The notes under the pieces are model-generated. The model made no database searches, had not been told where the DNA came from, and saw only the letters and a list, made by a program, of their open reading frames with translations. DNA of 64,000 bases from JAICMB01 sp963838885 (GTDB lineage: Bacteria > Acidobacteriota > Terriglobia > Bryobacterales > Bryobacteraceae). A program made the position numbers and the translations under genes. Below, in pieces: positions 51,020-62,100 of this stretch (positions within the stretch are counted from its first letter, which is position 1; the number at the start of each line of letters is the position of its first letter). The stretch lies in NCBI GenBank assembly GCA_963838885.1, contig CAWITB010000058.1, forward strand, positions 1-64,000. The letters are read 5' to 3'.

Positions 51020-54007
51020 CTCGTATCCAACTCCCGCAGCGCGCGTTGCGCCGTCAGGCTGCCCGGCTTGCGAACCAATAGCTGCTGCATAACATCGCGG
51101 GCCTTGTCGCGCTCGCCTCGCTGCACGTAGGCGCGGCCCAGGTTGAGATACAACGTGTCATCCTCGGGAGCCACTTGAAGGCCATAGCGAAACGCCGCTA
51201 TGGCGTCGTTCTGTTGACCCATTTTGAGATACAGCACGCCGAGATTGTTGATGGCCGAAGCGGAATCGCGCTGTATGGAAATCGCGCGCTCGAATAAATC
51301 GTGGGCCTCGGGGAAGACTCCCTTTTTCGCAAATTCGAGTCCGAGACTGTCGGCGACGGTGGCCGACGCGGGCGGCGCCGAGAGCAGTTTGCGCACCGCC
51401 TGGCGCGCCTCTTCTACGTGGCCGGCATCGAGTTGAACCCGCGCAATCGCCGCCAGCGCGCGTTCATTGTCCGGCGCGCGGCGAACTACTTCGTCCAGAT
51501 AAGGCAGCGCATATTGCGGGTATCCGGCCCAGAAGAAGGCAGCCCCCAGCTTGAAATAATCGCGGCCTGGAGCGCGCAGACAGTAGCGGCCGGCAAATGG
51601 AAGCGCGGCGGGCGTGGAGATGCCCATGTCGGCTTGAACTTCGGCGGCCGTTGGACGCGTGGCGTAGATCTTGCGCGCCATTCCATCGCCTCCGATGAGC
51701 AGAAAAACCGGCTGCTTCAAGTCCGTGCGGTAATCGAACAGATAGCGGCGAAAGATTCGCCACACCGGGTCGTTTGTTTCGACAACGAGCAGGCCGGGCG
51801 CAGCCGGGCGAGGCAGCGGAATCGGCTCCATGAACCACGTTGTGTGGAGGCGCGGTTCATTGTCGACTCTAAGCGGCGGCCCCGCGGCGATGGCGCGCGC
51901 CGGCGCGAATGGTTTTCTATCGTAGCGCGGCTCGCCCTCGACCAGCGCATACAAAAACCCTGCCTCCAGATCCCGAAATTCCTGTCGCGCGCCCGAGGGC
52001 CATCGCACGCGAACACGCTCCGCGCGGCCGGCCTCTCCCAGACCGAAATACAACCTCTTGGTGTGCTGCGACAGAAACGCCGACCCGGCCTGCACCTGTT
52101 TTACCTGGCCATCCACCTCGACCACCGCGCTAATCGCGTCGCGATTCGATTTCGTTCCGCGCAACACGAACGCAATGGAGCGGCGTTGCGCCGAGCAGTC
52201 GTTCTGAAAAACGCGCACCTGCGGACCGAGCCGGTTCTTGACGATCAGATCGAGGTTGCCGTCCCCATCGAGATCCGTGACCGCGAAGGCGCGGCCGTCG
52301 TCGGCATGATCGAGACCGCTGATGCCGGAGCAATCGGCATAGCGTCCGTTGCGCCGCGCGTAGAACATATTCGGTTCGCGGCCGCTCCAACCGGTAATCC
52401 TCACGGATGAACTGATTGATGGCGTTCCAGCCGTCCTCATACGCCGCCGTTTCGCGCGCATCGACGGGCGAGTTGGCGACCACCTGCCGCCAGAAAAATC
52501 CCATGGCGTCTGCGTCGCCGCGGTTGCTCAACATGCCGCACGTGATGAAAATCTCGGGCGAGCCGTCGTTGTCGAAGTCGTGCGCGTCCGAGGCCCAGGC
52601 CCAGCGCCCGATCTCCACGTTCTCCCGAGCGCCCGTCTCCGCGAAGCGGCCCTTGCCGAGATTGCGGTACAACGAATTGCCCTTGGTATGGCGGCGGTAG
52701 GCTTCCGCAATCTCCGGACTGGCCTGCGCGGGCTGGAACGCTTTCGACGACACGATGCGGCGGCCGGCATCGCTCCACATATTCGAGATGTAGAGGTCAA
52801 AGCGGCCATCGCCGTCGTAATCGAACCACGAAGCGCTCATCCCCGGCCCGATGTCCTCCACGCCCGCTTCTGCGGCGACGTCGCGAAACCGTCCGCCATC
52901 GTTTTTATAAAGATTGTTGCGGCCGAAGTCATTCGCGACGTACAGGCTGGGCCAGCCGCTCTCGTCGTAATCGCACCACGACCCCGCGAAACTGAAGCGG
53001 TCGTTGTTCTGATCCAGCCCGCTTTCGGCCGTGACATCTTCGAAAAACCCGGAACCGTCCTTTTGCAGGCGATTCCGGAACATGAAATTTGGTGGACCGT
53101 TGCGGGCGTCGTGATACGGAGCGGGGTAGCGATACTGCGCCTCGCTCTGGAAATAGACGTAGCAGCAAAGGTACAGATCGAGCATGCCGTCGCGATCGTA
53201 GTCGGCGGCGGCCATGCCCGTGAAGCTGCCCTGCGGATTGCGCGCGAAGCGGAACGCATCGGCGCGCAAGCGGAAACGTCCATCGCCCTCGTTCAGGAAC
53301 AACACCGGCCGCGATGCGGTCAGAACGACGAGGTCCTGCCGACCGCTATTGCGCAGATCGACGAAGAGCGCCGACGATGTATCGTCCAGAATTCCAACGC
53401 CGGATCGCTCCGTGATGTCCTCCATCGCGCCGTTGCGATAGCGGTACAGACGATTCGGCAGACCCCCCGGCTGGCAGACGTAAATCTCATCAACGCCATC
53501 GCCGTCGATGTCTCCCACGGCGACGCCCTTGTTGCCATAGAGGTCGATTCCGGAGGCGGCGTCGAGCCTCGCGCGCCAGTATGGAATGCCGCGCGCGAGT
53601 TGCTCATGAAACGACGGAGTGTGGGCGAAAACCGCGGACGTGATGTCGCGAAAAAGAGGACGCGGCGCGGACACGACTTGCTCGCCCACGATTCCTTGAA
53701 TCGCGATATCGCCCGCCGGCCAGTTCATCTTGTAATAACCGGTGCGATATTCGAGCGCGCCCGTTTTGCTTGTGGAGGCGATCTCGAAACGGACCAGATT
53801 GCCGGGCAATGGATAATAACGGCCCGGTCGGGCGGCCTGAAGACGCGCGGCCACCTCCATAGCGGTCTTCTCTTCGGGAAAGGCGTCGTGTCCGGGAGCG
53901 ATGAGGTCGCGCGAAGCCTCATACGGCATCGCTTCGGCCGCAAGCCGGTTGCCGCTCATCGCCGCCAGCGAACACAGGCCGGCAAATTCGCGGCGATTCA
54001 GCTTCAC
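51016..54007 (-). CDS. Large exported FG-GAP + ASPIC/UnbV + TPR protein, one frame break
   Basis: About 997 aa. It begins with a GTG that overlaps the upstream stop (GTGA); the N-terminus KLNRREFAGLCSLAAMSG is a Tat-like leader. The first two thirds are FG-GAP/VCBS units: AVGDIDGDGVDEIYVCQPGG, AAADYDRDGMLDLYLCCYVY, SWCDYDESGWPSLYVANDFG, SWFDYDGDGRFDLYISNMWS, DAHDFDNDGSPEIFITCGML. After a break near 52395 it goes on with AVTDLDGDGNLDLIVKNRLG, the ASPIC/UnbV domain (QVQAGSAFLSQHTKRLYFGL) and a TPR array (SASAINNLGVLYLKMGQQND, DDTLYLNLGRAYVQRGERDK). The Tat leader and FG-GAP/TPR fusion in one chain are notable. Function unknown. Confidence 0.83.
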
Positions 54008-55263
54008 AGCGCCAACCAATCTTTCATCGCGCTGAAAACATTTTCGAGCCTTTGCGGCGAAGAGACGCCCAGGAGGGGAAAATCGGGCGGCGCGATCGCG
54101 AGCATTCCATCGGCGCCGTCGGCGACGAAGAGAAACGCCGTATTCCCGCGATACTCCACGTATTTAGTGAACTCCTGCCAAATGTACTGATGAAAGATTT
54201 CCAGATCGACATACGACCCGAGCACGTCGGCTTGCGTTGGAATGGGCGTTGCGGCGTCCTGGTCGGTGTAAATGAGCAGGCTCGAGAACGGCTTCACCTT
54301 ATTGCGGATTCCATACGCAATCACGCTGACTACCGGACGCGCGCGGCGCACGCTCTGCACCGAAGCCCATTCGACAAATGTATTGTTGACCAGCAGCGTT
54401 CCGTTGCCGCTCAAAAGAATCGCGCGCGCGAATTCGCGCAGCACCGGATCGCGGCCGAGCTCGCTTTCGTTGTCGCGGACTTGCAGTTGCTTGAGACGCG
54501 CGCTGAGCTGGCGCGGTCCGCGGATCTGCTCCACATCGACAATCTTCTGCACGTCGGACATCAGCCGGGCGCGATAGTCCGCAAGTTGTGCGTAACTCAG
54601 GCGCACGACGCCTTCGTGACGCGATAACGACGCCAGACCACCGCCCGCTTCGACCGTCCAGGCACTGTAGGCCGGCTGCTCTCTAGCCGCCATAAATACG
54701 TCGGGCAGCGCGGTCGCTTTCGCCGCAAGCGGCTTGCCGGTCAGCAGCAGCGGCACATAGTCGGCGGGGTCGTCCGGCGGCGCTAAAGCAATGCGTTTTC
54801 CGTGCGCGTCGATGCGCTTCCACAGCCGGTCGGGTCCGGCCGGCAGCTCGGCGGGACTGAGCACTACAACCAAACGCGGACGGCCATGGCGCGCGATCTC
54901 CGCGTCGAGCAGCGGATCGATGCGGGCGAAAACGCCGGCGATGGCCGCGCGCCATTCGGCGTAGTGCGGCGAGCGATTCAAGAAATCGACTTGTTCAAGA
55001 GTGAACTTCCGCTTCGGCCACACGGCATCCGTGACCCCCATGCTCGCTTCCGCCGCGCGAACGGGAGCGAAGAGGCGATCCACTTCGCCGGGGTCGGAGC
55101 GATCGAGCAGACCGAAGAGCCGTTCGTAATAGCTTTGCTCCGCCGGAAACAGCAGCTGCCAATCCTGCGTCTGGTCGTAGAAAAACGTCGAGAACGTCAC
55201 CGGCAAGCGATCGAAGACACCCTTTTCAATCAGCGCTTCGAGAGTTGGTGATAGCTTCGACAT
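54004..55263 (-). CDS. Unknown protein of the FG-GAP/molybdoenzyme operon
   Basis: A 419-aa soluble protein with no signal peptide or membrane helix and no domain I can name. It starts MSKLSPTLEALIEKGVFDRL. Mid-protein segments have an alpha/beta character: PRLVVVLSPAELPAG, ALPDVFMAAREQPAYSAWTV, ILLSGNGTLLVNNTFVEWAS, RPVVSVIAYGIRNKVKPFSS, TAFLFVADGADGMLAIAPPD. The ATG at 55263 overlaps the stop of the phosphatase-like gene (TAATG), and its stop overlaps the start of the FG-GAP protein (GTGA). It is intact. It could be a cytoplasmic maturation or export factor for the neighbours; this is a guess from context only. Confidence 0.65.
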   Translation of the reverse strand: MSKLSPTLEALIEKGVFDRLPVTFSTFFYDQTQDWQLLFPAEQSYYERLFGLLDRSDPGEVDRLFAPVRAAEASMGVTDAVWPKRKFTLEQVDFLNRSPHYAEWRAAIAGVFARIDPLLDAEIARHGRPRLVVVLSPAELPAGPDRLWKRIDAHGKRIALAPPDDPADYVPLLLTGKPLAAKATALPDVFMAAREQPAYSAWTVEAGGGLASLSRHEGVVRLSYAQLADYRARLMSDVQKIVDVEQIRGPRQLSARLKQLQVRDNESELGRDPVLREFARAILLSGNGTLLVNNTFVEWASVQSVRRARPVVSVIAYGIRNKVKPFSSLLIYTDQDAATPIPTQADVLGSYVDLEIFHQYIWQEFTKYVEYRGNTAFLFVADGADGMLAIAPPDFPLLGVSSPQRLENVFSAMKDWLAL

Positions 55264-56420
55264 TACAGCAGGATCCCGGGCAGCGCCGTTCCAGCCATCT
55301 CTCCCGTCCGCACTCCCAGCAGCGCCGCCGCCGTCGCCGCGACATCGACGTGGCGCACGGGCTGTTCCGTCTCGCCGGGCTTGACCCCCGCTCCCATGGC
55401 GAGCATCCACACATTGCGGCACGAGGGATCGCCGCTGCGGTGATTCAGAAACCCGTTCGCCGCGTTGATGTCGCCGTCGCGGCCAAGCTCGGGGAGAATT
55501 AGGACGGTGGTCTTATCCTTATAACGCGGGTTCTGCCGCACCTCATCCCACAACATGCCGGTGAGCCGGTCGGTGCGCGTGATGGCCTGCAAGTAGAGCG
55601 AATATGAGCCCCAGTGCGCCACGTCCATATCCCAGAAATTCACCAGCATCAGTCGCGGCGCAAACTCGCGCATCACTTCGCGCGTGATGAAAAACGTCAG
55701 CTCGTCCCCCGACATGGGAGCTTCCGGGCCGTTGATATAATCGGCGAGGCTGCGCGTCAGCGTATCGCGAACGTGCGCTTCGAGCTGCCGCCCCGCTTTG
55801 AAAATGGTCCAGCCGACGCCCTCATAGCCTTCATTTAATATGGCCTCGAGCTGGCGGTGAATATTATCGCGGTCGGCGACGCCACCCGCCGGGCGTTTGC
55901 GTACCACGTCTTGCACGGCGTCGAGCAGAAGCTGCTTAGGCAGCACGACGTTGGCCCCGAAAGGCGCGCCTAACAACCGGTCGCCGCCGGCGCCCATGGT
56001 CGCGAAACTCTTATTCGTTGCGATAATCCAGGCGTCCATGGGACCGGCATTCGCCCCTTTGCGGTAATACTCGAAAAGAGTGGGGCCGGAAGGAGGCTGG
56101 AATCCAAAATCGTCGACGCGCTGCCAATTCCCGGTTACGATGCTCGCAGTGGAGTTGAAGTGCGACAACACGCCGGCGTTGATGCAGTTTTGGAAAAAAA
56201 GACCCTGCGGGCGCAGCGAGGCGAGCCGCGGTATATTGCGAAGCCCCTCGGGAGCGAACGTTTCCGAGTAGCGCACGCCGCCGCCAAAGGTGACCAGGAT
56301 CACGCGCCGTTCATTCGCGGCGTCGACGCTCGCGCCGCGCAGCCAACGCGGCAGGATGCGTGGCGCGATCGAAAGCCCGGCCAGCCGCAAGAAGCCGCGT
56401 TTGGTTAAGCCCCCGCCCAT
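55263..56420 (-). CDS. Exported alkaline-phosphatase-superfamily (DUF1501/sulfatase-like) protein
   Basis: About 385 aa. The N-terminus has an exported look (MGGGLTKRGFLRLAGLSIAP). The fold pattern is that of the alkaline phosphatase/sulfatase superfamily, closest to DUF1501: VILVTFGGGVRYSETFAPEG, HFNSTASIVTGNWQRVDDFG (nucleophile-loop position), LMLVNFWDMDVAHWGSYSLY, TTVLILPELGRDGDINAANG, NHRSGDPSCRNVWMLAMGAG, and a C-terminal VDVAATAAALLGVRTGEMAG. Catalytic metal ligands cannot be fully assigned, so activity is uncertain. It starts within the molybdoenzyme stop (TGATG) and ends in the next start (TAATG). Confidence 0.68.
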   Translation of the reverse strand: MGGGLTKRGFLRLAGLSIAPRILPRWLRGASVDAANERRVILVTFGGGVRYSETFAPEGLRNIPRLASLRPQGLFFQNCINAGVLSHFNSTASIVTGNWQRVDDFGFQPPSGPTLFEYYRKGANAGPMDAWIIATNKSFATMGAGGDRLLGAPFGANVVLPKQLLLDAVQDVVRKRPAGGVADRDNIHRQLEAILNEGYEGVGWTIFKAGRQLEAHVRDTLTRSLADYINGPEAPMSGDELTFFITREVMREFAPRLMLVNFWDMDVAHWGSYSLYLQAITRTDRLTGMLWDEVRQNPRYKDKTTVLILPELGRDGDINAANGFLNHRSGDPSCRNVWMLAMGAGVKPGETEQPVRHVDVAATAAALLGVRTGEMAGTALPGILL

Positions 56421-57115
56421 CAGTACTCCGAAATTTCGCCGCCCTTGATCTTGCGCTTCGTCTTGCCGCCGAAGTCGAGCGGCGTGTCGTAGCCGGCCTG
56501 GATTTCGCCCGACGGCGAATAATAAGGACCGATGTCGCACGCCATGCTGCCCTTCCCTTCTTCAACGAACTCGATCGCCGTGATCAGCTTGGCCGACTTA
56601 TAGCCGTAGCGCGAAGGATCGATCAGCCGCAGGGGAGCGCCGTGCCGGTCCGCCAACGGCTGGCCATTCATTTCCATGGCGAAGAGGACGCGCGGCGAGA
56701 GCAGGTCCTGAATGCTGAAATATTCGTACCACTTGTCCGCGCAGTCGACCCGCACGGCCTTGGCATTCTTGAGCGGCTTGGCAATCTCCAGCAGGTGGCC
56801 GAAACGGAAACCGCCCCACAGCGCGCGAGAGGACCAGCACTGCACGCACTTCAGCCGCGAGTTCTGCGAATCGCGGGGGATTTTCAGCAGTTCAGTCGCG
56901 GAAAAACTCTGAGACTTCTCGACCAGCCCGTGCACCTGAAGCCGGTAGGTATTATGGTCGATCGGCGGCACGGGGCTGTACCACATAAGCCGGAAATTGT
57001 ATTCGTCGGGAACGTCGCTGGGAAGCAGCAACTTGAGTTTGGTTTCGTCGCCGCGCGCCTCCATTCCCCCCAGCGTGACGGCAGCCGCGGACGTAATAAA
57101 GCGCCGGCGATTCAT
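56420..57115 (-). CDS. Tat-exported molybdopterin oxidoreductase (MsrP/YedY-like, sulfite-oxidase fold)
   Basis: A 231-aa protein with a Tat leader (MNRRRFITSAAAVTLGG) and an isolated sulfite-oxidase-type molybdenum domain: NTYRLQVHGLVEKSQSFSAT, the ligand Cys in LKCVQCWSSRALWGGFRFGH, VRVDCADKWYEYFSIQDLLS, LFAMEMNGQPLADRHGAPLR, YGYKSAKLITAIEFVEEGKG. The small size is like MsrP/YedY and other single-domain members. It may repair oxidised residues in, or activate, the exported partners encoded in the same operon; no membrane heme partner is adjacent. The stop overlaps the downstream gene start. Confidence 0.82.
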   Translation of the reverse strand: MNRRRFITSAAAVTLGGMEARGDETKLKLLLPSDVPDEYNFRLMWYSPVPPIDHNTYRLQVHGLVEKSQSFSATELLKIPRDSQNSRLKCVQCWSSRALWGGFRFGHLLEIAKPLKNAKAVRVDCADKWYEYFSIQDLLSPRVLFAMEMNGQPLADRHGAPLRLIDPSRYGYKSAKLITAIEFVEEGKGSMACDIGPYYSPSGEIQAGYDTPLDFGGKTKRKIKGGEISEY

Positions 57116-57138
57116 ATGAGACCCCCCGTTATTTTATG

Positions 57139-58316
57139 TCATTTTGCGCCGGCAGCCGCGCCCGCCGTGAGTCGCTCATGCGCCTGGCGTTCCGCGGCCG
57201 CGCGATCGCGGCTGGCCCAGGCGGTCGTAAACGCGCGCGAGATGATAGTGAGCGTCGGCCTCTCGGGGGTCGAGCGCGATACTGCGCTCCAACTCCGCCG
57301 CCGCTTCCGCGTACTTGCGCCGATTCTCGAGAACTACCCCCAGCTCGAAATGGCTTTCCCAATCGTCTCCTTTAAGCGAGATGGCCGTGCGCAGCAGTTC
57401 TTCGGCCTTGACCTCCCGATCGCCCGCGGCCAGCAGCGCTTTTGCATATAAAAGCTGCGCCCCCGCATCGCGCGGGATTCGCGGCGCCGCGGACCTCGAA
57501 GCGCTTCACGATCTCCGGCAGCCGATCGCCCGCCTGATCGAGCATCTTGCCCAAAAAAACGTACGGCTGCTCCACCTCCGGCGAGATGTCGAGCGTGCGC
57601 AAGAACGCATCCGTCGCATCCCCGAATCGGCGCTGGCCATAATAGGCGACGCCGAGCGCGAGCTCCAGTTGGGCGCTCTTGTCGAACAGCTTTACGCCGC
57701 GTTCCAGGACCTGGGCCGCGGCGTCAAATTGCTGCCGCTTCAGATAATCCTGGGCGAGCTCGAAATAGTAGCTCTCGTCATACGGCGCTAGCTCGATGGC
57801 GCGATCGTACTCTTGCGCGGCATTCGGAAATTGGCCGTCCGCGTCGTACGCCGCGGCCAGCAGAGCGTGCATCTCGGCGCCTCCATCATGCGCCACGGCG
57901 CGCTGCGCGCATTCGATCGCCGCCTTGGGCCGGTTCGCCTTGATCCAGTACACGGCCGCATCGGCGAAGGCGGATTCGTCCGTCACGGCGTAACGCGATT
58001 CCAGATTCGCCGCCTTTTCAAAGTTGCCGCCCTGCATGTAAAAGACGGCCAGCGCATGAATCGCGGCGGGGCTCGATTCGGCGTATTGCTCGGCCTTGTT
58101 CGCAGCCGCGGCGGCCAGTCCATCGGATTTCAACTTGCGATAGGTTTGCGCCAGCGCCACCCAAACCTCCGCATTTCGCGGGCGCAACTTTGCCGCCGCT
58201 TCGAGCGTCTGCCGGGCGCGCGGAAGGTCGTCGTTGTTGAGCGCTACAAGACCGGCGCGAAACTGCTGGCTGAAGTCCGCGGCCGCGAAAAACAGAAAAA
58301 CAACAACCGCCAGCAT
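57139..58316 (-). CDS. Membrane-anchored TPR-repeat protein, two frame breaks
   Basis: About 390 aa. A hydrophobic start (MLAVVVFLFFAAADFSQQF) precedes many tetratricopeptide repeats: PRARQTLEAAAKLRPRNAEV, PKAAIECAQRAVAHDGGAEM, PNAAQEYDRAIELAPYDESY, FDAAAQVLERGVKLFDKSAQ, GDATDAFLRTLDISPEVEQP. After a break near 57485 the array continues YAEAAAELERSIALDPREAD, AHYHLARVYDRLGQ, and after another near 57205 the tail RAAAERQAHERLTAGAAAGA. It is the first gene of the long minus-strand run, ending 23 bases before the molybdoenzyme start. Confidence 0.78.
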
Positions 58317-58473
58317 ACCAATCAGGATGACATAGGCAGCATGAGACGATCGGACGTCAAAAAGCCTTTAGTGGAGCCCGTGCGAGCCGCTTGCGGCCGA
58401 TGTTTTCGTCGGCATTGTTCACAACTTGGTAGAAGGGAACCCTGGAGTAAACTTTGAGACGGAGGATGCAGAC

Positions 58474-58707
58474 GTGCAGTTCGACCGGATCTCGATCGAC
58501 CCGAACATCTGCCACGGCCAGGCTTGCGTGAAAGAAACCCGCATGCCGGTCTACCAAATCGTGCGCATGCTGGCGAACGGCGACATGATCGAGAATCTGC
58601 TGTCCGAATATCCCTTCCTGTCCCGCGAGGACATCATGGCCTCGCTCGATTACGCCGCCAGCCTGGCCGAGGAGCAGGTCACTCCGATAGAGGCCGGGAA
58701 TCTATGA
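58474..58707 (+). CDS. DUF433 antitoxin-like protein
   Basis: A 77-aa protein: FDRISIDPNICHGQACVKET, RMPVYQIVRMLANGDMIENL, LSEYPFLSREDIMASLDYAA. This is the complete DUF433 signature, a winged helix-type domain usually paired with a DUF5615 PIN-like gene. I start it at the GTG at 58474, which has GGAGG 8-9 bases upstream; an ATG at 58426 would add 16 residues without homology. It is followed 3 bases after its stop by the DUF5615 gene. Confidence 0.85.
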   Translation: MQFDRISIDPNICHGQACVKETRMPVYQIVRMLANGDMIENLLSEYPFLSREDIMASLDYAASLAEEQVTPIEAGNL

Positions 58708-58710
58708 CGC

Positions 58711-59073
58711 ATGCGCGTCCTCGTCGATGAGAACATCCCAAGGATAACAGTGGATGCGCTACGCTCGCGTGGGCACGATGTAAAAGATATTCGCGGGACT
58801 GCCGGTCAGGGGATCTCCGACTCCGATCTCTGGGCACTGGCTTTAGCGGAAGCCCGCGCGCTCATCACGACGGAGAAGGGCTTCACGGAGTACCCGTCGG
58901 CGCTGCATAATGGGATCTTGATCGTGCGCCTGCGACAGCCCAATCGGGAGAAGATCCACAACGCAATTATGTATGTCGTCGATCGCTTCCCGGAAAAGGA
59001 ATGGCCGAACTTGCTCGTGGTCGTTCGCGACACCTTCATGAGCACGTCGCGAGCAAGCGGCGAGCGGAGTTAG
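58711..59073 (+). CDS. DUF5615 PIN-like protein, putative toxin
   Basis: A 120-aa protein of the Mut7-C/DUF5615 PIN-like family: MRVLVDENIPRITVDALRSR, GHDVKDIRGTAGQGISDSDL, LALAEARALITTEKGFTEYP, NGILIVRLRQPNREKIHNAI. The acidic PIN residues Asp6/Glu7 and the later Asp in GISDSDLW are present, so metal-dependent RNase activity is possible. With the DUF433 gene it forms a two-gene toxin-antitoxin-like module. Whether it is toxic is unproven for this family. Confidence 0.82.
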   Translation: MRVLVDENIPRITVDALRSRGHDVKDIRGTAGQGISDSDLWALALAEARALITTEKGFTEYPSALHNGILIVRLRQPNREKIHNAIMYVVDRFPEKEWPNLLVVVRDTFMSTSRASGERS

Positions 59074-59163
59074 CCCTCATGTAGCGACGGGGTTCCGCGC
59101 GGGTGATTCAAAAGGGCTGCCGATCCTGAAGGAACTCGGGTCAACCTACCGTGCCCCAACGCG

Positions 59164-62100
59164 TTAGAACTGCAAACGCAAAGCGAACTGCACATGCCGC
59201 TCGCTGGCCGGCGCCGTGCTCGTTACCCTACCAAAGTTCGCGTCCTGAAGATTGTTGTCGGGAGTTCCGAATTGCGGCGTATTCGCAAGATTGTAGCTCT
59301 CCGCGCGGAACTGCAATCGGACGCGTTCCGTGAACGGGAAATCCTTGAACAGCGAGAAATCCATGGTGCGCGTCGGAGGAGCCGTTTGGCTCTGCAGACC
59401 GAGATTGCCGCCCGTCAAAGGAGCGGGAGCGGTCACGTTCGCCGTGTTGAACCACTCGCTGGGAGTGCGGCCTCCCGAGGGAGCGGCCTGCGCGTTCGCG
59501 CCCGCAACCAGGTCCGGCCGGCAGGCGCCCCAAATCCCGGTGCAGCCGTTGTAGCGAAGCGTGTACGGCACGCCGGTGCGCAACGTCAGAATGCCGTTCG
59601 TGTGCCAGTTCCCCACCACCGCGTCGAACACGCGATTCATGCCGCCGCCGTAGGCCTTGCCTCTGCCGAACGGGATATCGTAGTTGAACCCAAAGGTAAA
59701 GTTGTGTCGAATGTCCCAAGACGCGCTGGAGTATTCGGATGCAAAGTTCCTGGGATCGGGCGTGCCCAGGCCCGTGGAGCCGCTCAACGGCGTGGCGCTG
59801 TCCGCCAGAGCATGCGACCAGCTATACGCCGCCACAAACTGCAGACCTTTAGAAAACCGCTTTTCCAACTTCGCCGTCAGCGCGTTGTAATTGCCGTATC
59901 CGAAGCTGGCGGTATCGGACAAACCGCTTTCCACATACGGTATCGGCCAGTACACCTGATTACAGCTCGTAAACTGCAGGGTCGCGACATTGGGGCAAGT
60001 GTCGGAATTCCACAAGATAAGCTGATGCGCCTGGTGGTTTCCTAAATAGCCGACTTCAAGTGCCATCTGGCCGGGCAATTCGTGCTGCACCACAAAATTC
60101 CACTTGTGGACTAGCGGATTGCGATAATCCATATCGACGCCGCGGAAAGAGACCGGCGCGGGTAGCGTAAATACATTCAAGGGATAGCCGCTGGTCAACC
60201 CCCGGGGCATGTAATTGCAGTTTGTGCCGTCCGTGCCGACGCAAAGCGGATCTGAAATCCCAATGAAAGTGCTCACGCCCGTGCCGCGAATCAGGTTGAC
60301 CGTTTCGTTAAAAGGCACGGACTCGCCGCGATTGGGACTGCCTCCCTGATTTTCTTCGCCGCCATAGAAGATTCCGTAAGCGACGCGGATCACGGTCTTG
60401 CTGAACACATGATAGGCAATGCCGATGCGCGGTCCGAAATCGAGCTTATCCCACGGGATCAACGCGCTCCCCACCGTTCCGCGCGAGACCGTCACGTTCG
60501 GAAACGCCGTCGCGAAGTTGGGCGGCAAGGCGGCGTTCTGATCCGGACCCGCTGGGATGTAGAGCGTCTGATTCTGGAGGTCGAAGTTCGATTGTCTTCC
60601 AAATCTCTCGCTGATGGGCGCGAACAACTCATATCGTAATCCGAAATTGACGGTTAACTTGGAATTTACTTTCCAGTCGTCCTGGCCATAAAATGCCCAC
60701 GCGCTCTTCTGCGAGGACACGAAGTTGGTGGTGGAAATCGCGGAGTTGTCGACCTGACCGAGTAACATGGAAGCGATTTCGTCTCCGGTGGCGGTGCCGA
60801 TGGTAGCGCCGTTGGAGCCTTTCGCGCTCGAGGGATAAGCCGTCTCGGCTTGCGAATACGACACGTTTCCATGCGGGTCGGGAACCTGGAAAAACGGGAA
60901 TCGTATAGGCCGGTACTCGGCGCCGAACTTCAGCGCATGGGCTCCCTTGATGATCGAGACATTCTGAATGAAGTCCCAAACGTTGTTGTATTCCCTGGTC
61001 GGAATCCAGTCGTTGGCTCCAATCTGGCTGTAGCGCCCCAGCCCAAACTGCGGCAGCCCGCCGTTGTTCGCGGTGGCGCCGGTGGGGTCGTAACCTCCCA
61101 TCCCCACCTGCTGGTAGAGGTCGGTGCTGGGATTGCCTCCAATACGGGACGTCACCAAGCGGCTGAAGGCCACCCGGGTCTCGCTGATCAGCGTGGGTTT
61201 CCACACCCGCGTGTAGCTCAACATGGCATTGCGGCCGAGATCGGTTTCGCCCGCGCCGTTAAACGGACTCCCATCGAGCGGCCCCGGAAAATAAACGCCG
61301 TCGGTGCTAATTGTGTTCGACCAGCTCAACGATCCGAAGAGACTATCCTTGTCGCTGATTCTGTAATCGACGCGCCCATCGCCCTGATCCACGTTCTGGC
61401 GGCCCGGAGTGGTGAGGAAGTAATCGTTTTGCGGATATTTTCCGTTCACCAAGGGTTGGTTGGGGTTCGGATAAAGGCTCAGGATCTTGGCCGCCGCGGC
61501 ATCGAAGCGGCTTGCGGGAATGATGTTGCCCGGAAATGGATCGCGCACCAACGCCCCGCCCACGGTGCGTGTCGTGTTCGGGTCGTAAATCGCGCCCTGA
61601 TAGATCGGCCGCCCGAGAGCGTCCGTCGCGATCACGGTGCTGGTCAGCAGGCTCGAAAAGTCGCCGGTCTTCATCGCCGGCGTCGGTATGGTCGTGAACG
61701 TCGAGTAGCCCAGGTTCTGAACGGAGCCACCGGTATCGGAAATGCGCGTTCCCTGATAGTCGCCAAAAATAAAGAGCCTGTTCTTGAGGATCGGGCCGCC
61801 CACCGCCGCCCCAAACTGATTCTGCTCGAATGGCCCGCGCGGAGTGCCGGTCAGGTTGTTTTCCCAGCGATTGGCGTCCAGGTCCTTGTTCTGCAGATAC
61901 TCGAACAGCGCGCCGTGAATTGCATTGGTGCCGGACTTCAGGTTCACGTTTACCACGCCTCCGGCCGCGCGGCCGTATTCGGCGTTGTAGCCGTTGGTCA
62001 GGATCTGCATCTCTCCGATGGCTTCCACCGAGGGGCCGACCACGTAGGAGGTCTGGTTCAGGAAGTCGATCACGTTGACGTTGTTGTCAACGCCGTTCAG

